From Xylocopa sonorina (Eukaryota > Arthropoda > Insecta > Hymenoptera > Apidae), in the NCBI RefSeq assembly GCF_050948175.1, contig NW_027490172.1, forward strand, positions 434,001 to 498,000: a stretch of DNA of 64,000 nucleotides, in the 5' to 3' direction. Numbering within the stretch: the stretch's first letter is position 1; the number at the start of each line of letters is the position of its first letter. The position numbers and the translations under genes are program-made. Below, one piece after another: positions 62,701-64,000 of the stretch. A model generated the notes under the pieces. It did not search any database, was not told the origin of the DNA, and was given only the letters and a program-made list of their open reading frames with translations.

Positions 62701-64000
62701 GTAATAGAGTTCAAATGCTTCTTAAAACGAGATATTGCATCTCATATCTATGTTTCATGATAAGATATAATATTCATTGCGAAGTGTTATGCATTCCTCG
62801 TCTACGATTCAATTGAATGTAAATGCGACACTTCCTTGCAAGGAAATAGCGTTTGCAGATGTCTACGTATCGTAGCAATAGTGTTCTAATGCTTCTTAAA
62901 ACGCGATATCGCATCTCATTTCTATGTTTCATGGTAAGATATAATATGATTTGCGAAGTGTTATGTGTTCCTCGTCTACACATCAAATGAATGTAAATGC
63001 GACACTTCCTTGCAAGGAAATAGCGTTTGCAGATGTCTACGTATCGTAGCAATAGAGTTCTTATGATTCTTAAAGCGCGATATCGCATCTCATTTCTATG
63101 TTTCATGGTAAGATATTATATGATTTGCGAAGTGTCATGTATTCCTCGTCTACACTTCAAATGAATGTAAATGCGACACTTCCTTGCTAGGAAATAGCGT
63201 CTGCAGATGTCTAGGTATCGTAGCAATAGAGTTCTAATGCTTCTTAAAACGAGATATTGCATCTCATATCTGTGTTTCATGATAAGATATAATATTCATT
63301 GCGAAGTGTTATGTATTCCTCCTCTACACTTCAAATGAATGTAAATGCGGCACTTCCTTGCGAGGAAATAGCGTTTGCAAATGTCTACCTGTCGTAGCAA
63401 TAGTGTTCTAATGCTTCTTAAAACGCGATATCGCATCCCATTTCTATGTTTCATGGTAAGATATAATATGATTTGCGAAGTGTTATGTACTCCTCGTCTA
63501 CACTTCAAATGAATGTAAATGCGACACTTCCTTGCTAGGAAATAGCGTCTGCAGATGTCTAGGTATCCTGGCAATAGAGTTCTAATGCTTCTTAAAACGA
63601 GATATTGCATCTCATATCTATGTTTCATGATAAGATATAATATTCATTGCGAAGTGTTATGCATTCCTCGTCTACGATTCAAATGAATGTAAATGCGACA
63701 CTTGCTTGCAAGGAAATAGCGTTTGCAGATGTCTACGTATCGTAGCAATATAGTTCTTATGATTCTTAAAACGCGATATCGCATCTCATTTCTATGTTTC
63801 ATGGTAAGATATAATATGATTTGCGGACTGTTATGTATTCCTCGTCTACATTTCAAATGAATGTAAACGCGACACTTCCTTGCTAGGAAATAGCGTTTGT
63901 AGATGTCTACGTATCGTAGCAATAGAGTTCTAATGCTTCTTAAAACGCGATATCGCATCTCATTTCTATGTTTCATGGTAAGATATAATATGATTTTCTA

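Larger units (their letters stand above)
57506..64000. repeat. 174-bp satellite array, right segment
   Basis: About 37 monomers to the end of the window. B-type junctions are at 58598, 59468, 59990, 62774, 63296 and 63644. The tttctaagtgttatgtagtcc subtype appears at about 58079, 58949, 61036, 61385 and 62085, as it does in the first 3.6 kb. The window ends inside that subtype (gattttcta), the same variant with which it begins. No gene or further transposon was seen. Confidence 0.96.

Noticed and set aside
1..64000. CRISPR array or other prokaryotic direct-repeat locus
   Set aside because: The repeats are contiguous 174-bp units with no unique spacers of regular length and no cas-like genes.
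1..64000. CENP-B box in the monomer
   Set aside because: I looked for TTCG-N4-A-N2-CGGG. The closest string, ttcgttgctaggga near 1273, lacks the required A and the CGGG core. Absence does not exclude a centromeric role.
63644..64000. Circular molecule, because the window ends in the subtype with which it begins
   Set aside because: The tttctaagtg subtype occurs many times in the flanks, so the match of ends is expected by chance choice of window edges.
1..64000. Telomeric repeats, tRNA or rRNA genes
   Set aside because: No run of TTAGG- or TTAGGG-like units and no cloverleaf or rRNA-like sequence was seen on either strand.

Overview
This window is eukaryotic tandem-repeat (satellite) DNA. 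I found no conventional gene, tRNA, rRNA or CRISPR array. About 61.4 kb is one satellite family with a 174-bp monomer (about 36% GC from my hand-derived consensus), roughly 353 monomers in head-to-tail order. The only other sequence is three 856-bp copies of one short transposable element. That element has a 19-bp terminal inverted repeat (TIR) starting CCC and is flanked by TTAA duplications, which is the signature of a non-autonomous piggyBac-superfamily element. The satellite organisation, this element and the lack of CpG depletion suggest an animal, most likely an insect or other arthropod. That is inference; nothing here identifies the species.

Layout. Positions 1-6074 hold a tandem duplication of a 3.3-3.5 kb segment (satellite plus element copies 1 and 2, at 1863-2718 and 5159-6014). 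From 6.0 to about 10.9 kb lies mixed satellite with small indels and several monomer subtypes. From about 10.9 to 43.5 kb is a homogenised core of higher-order repeats (HORs), built from duplicated blocks of 7 to about 28 monomers, with essentially no length change and no transposon. From 43.5 to 56.6 kb is mixed satellite with 2-, 8-, 19-, 21- and 22-monomer duplications. Element copy 3 is at 56646-57501, followed by mixed satellite with a 5-monomer tandem duplication to the end.

How the parts relate. Every monomer has one TTAA, and all three elements sit in it. All three share the same one-base change in the left flank, so one insertion was probably copied along with its satellite neighbourhood. 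A homogeneous, transposon-free core between mixed, transposon-bearing edges is what layered expansion of a centromeric or other heterochromatic array would give. Because 174 is 58 codons and one minus-strand frame of the monomer lacks stops, the array shows minus-strand open frames of up to 864 codons; I treat these as a by-product of periodicity, not genes. The most noteworthy content is the element itself (with a possible decayed transposase zinc-ribbon tail), its spread by satellite amplification, the strict 174-bp phase, and conserved dyad symmetries in the monomer.
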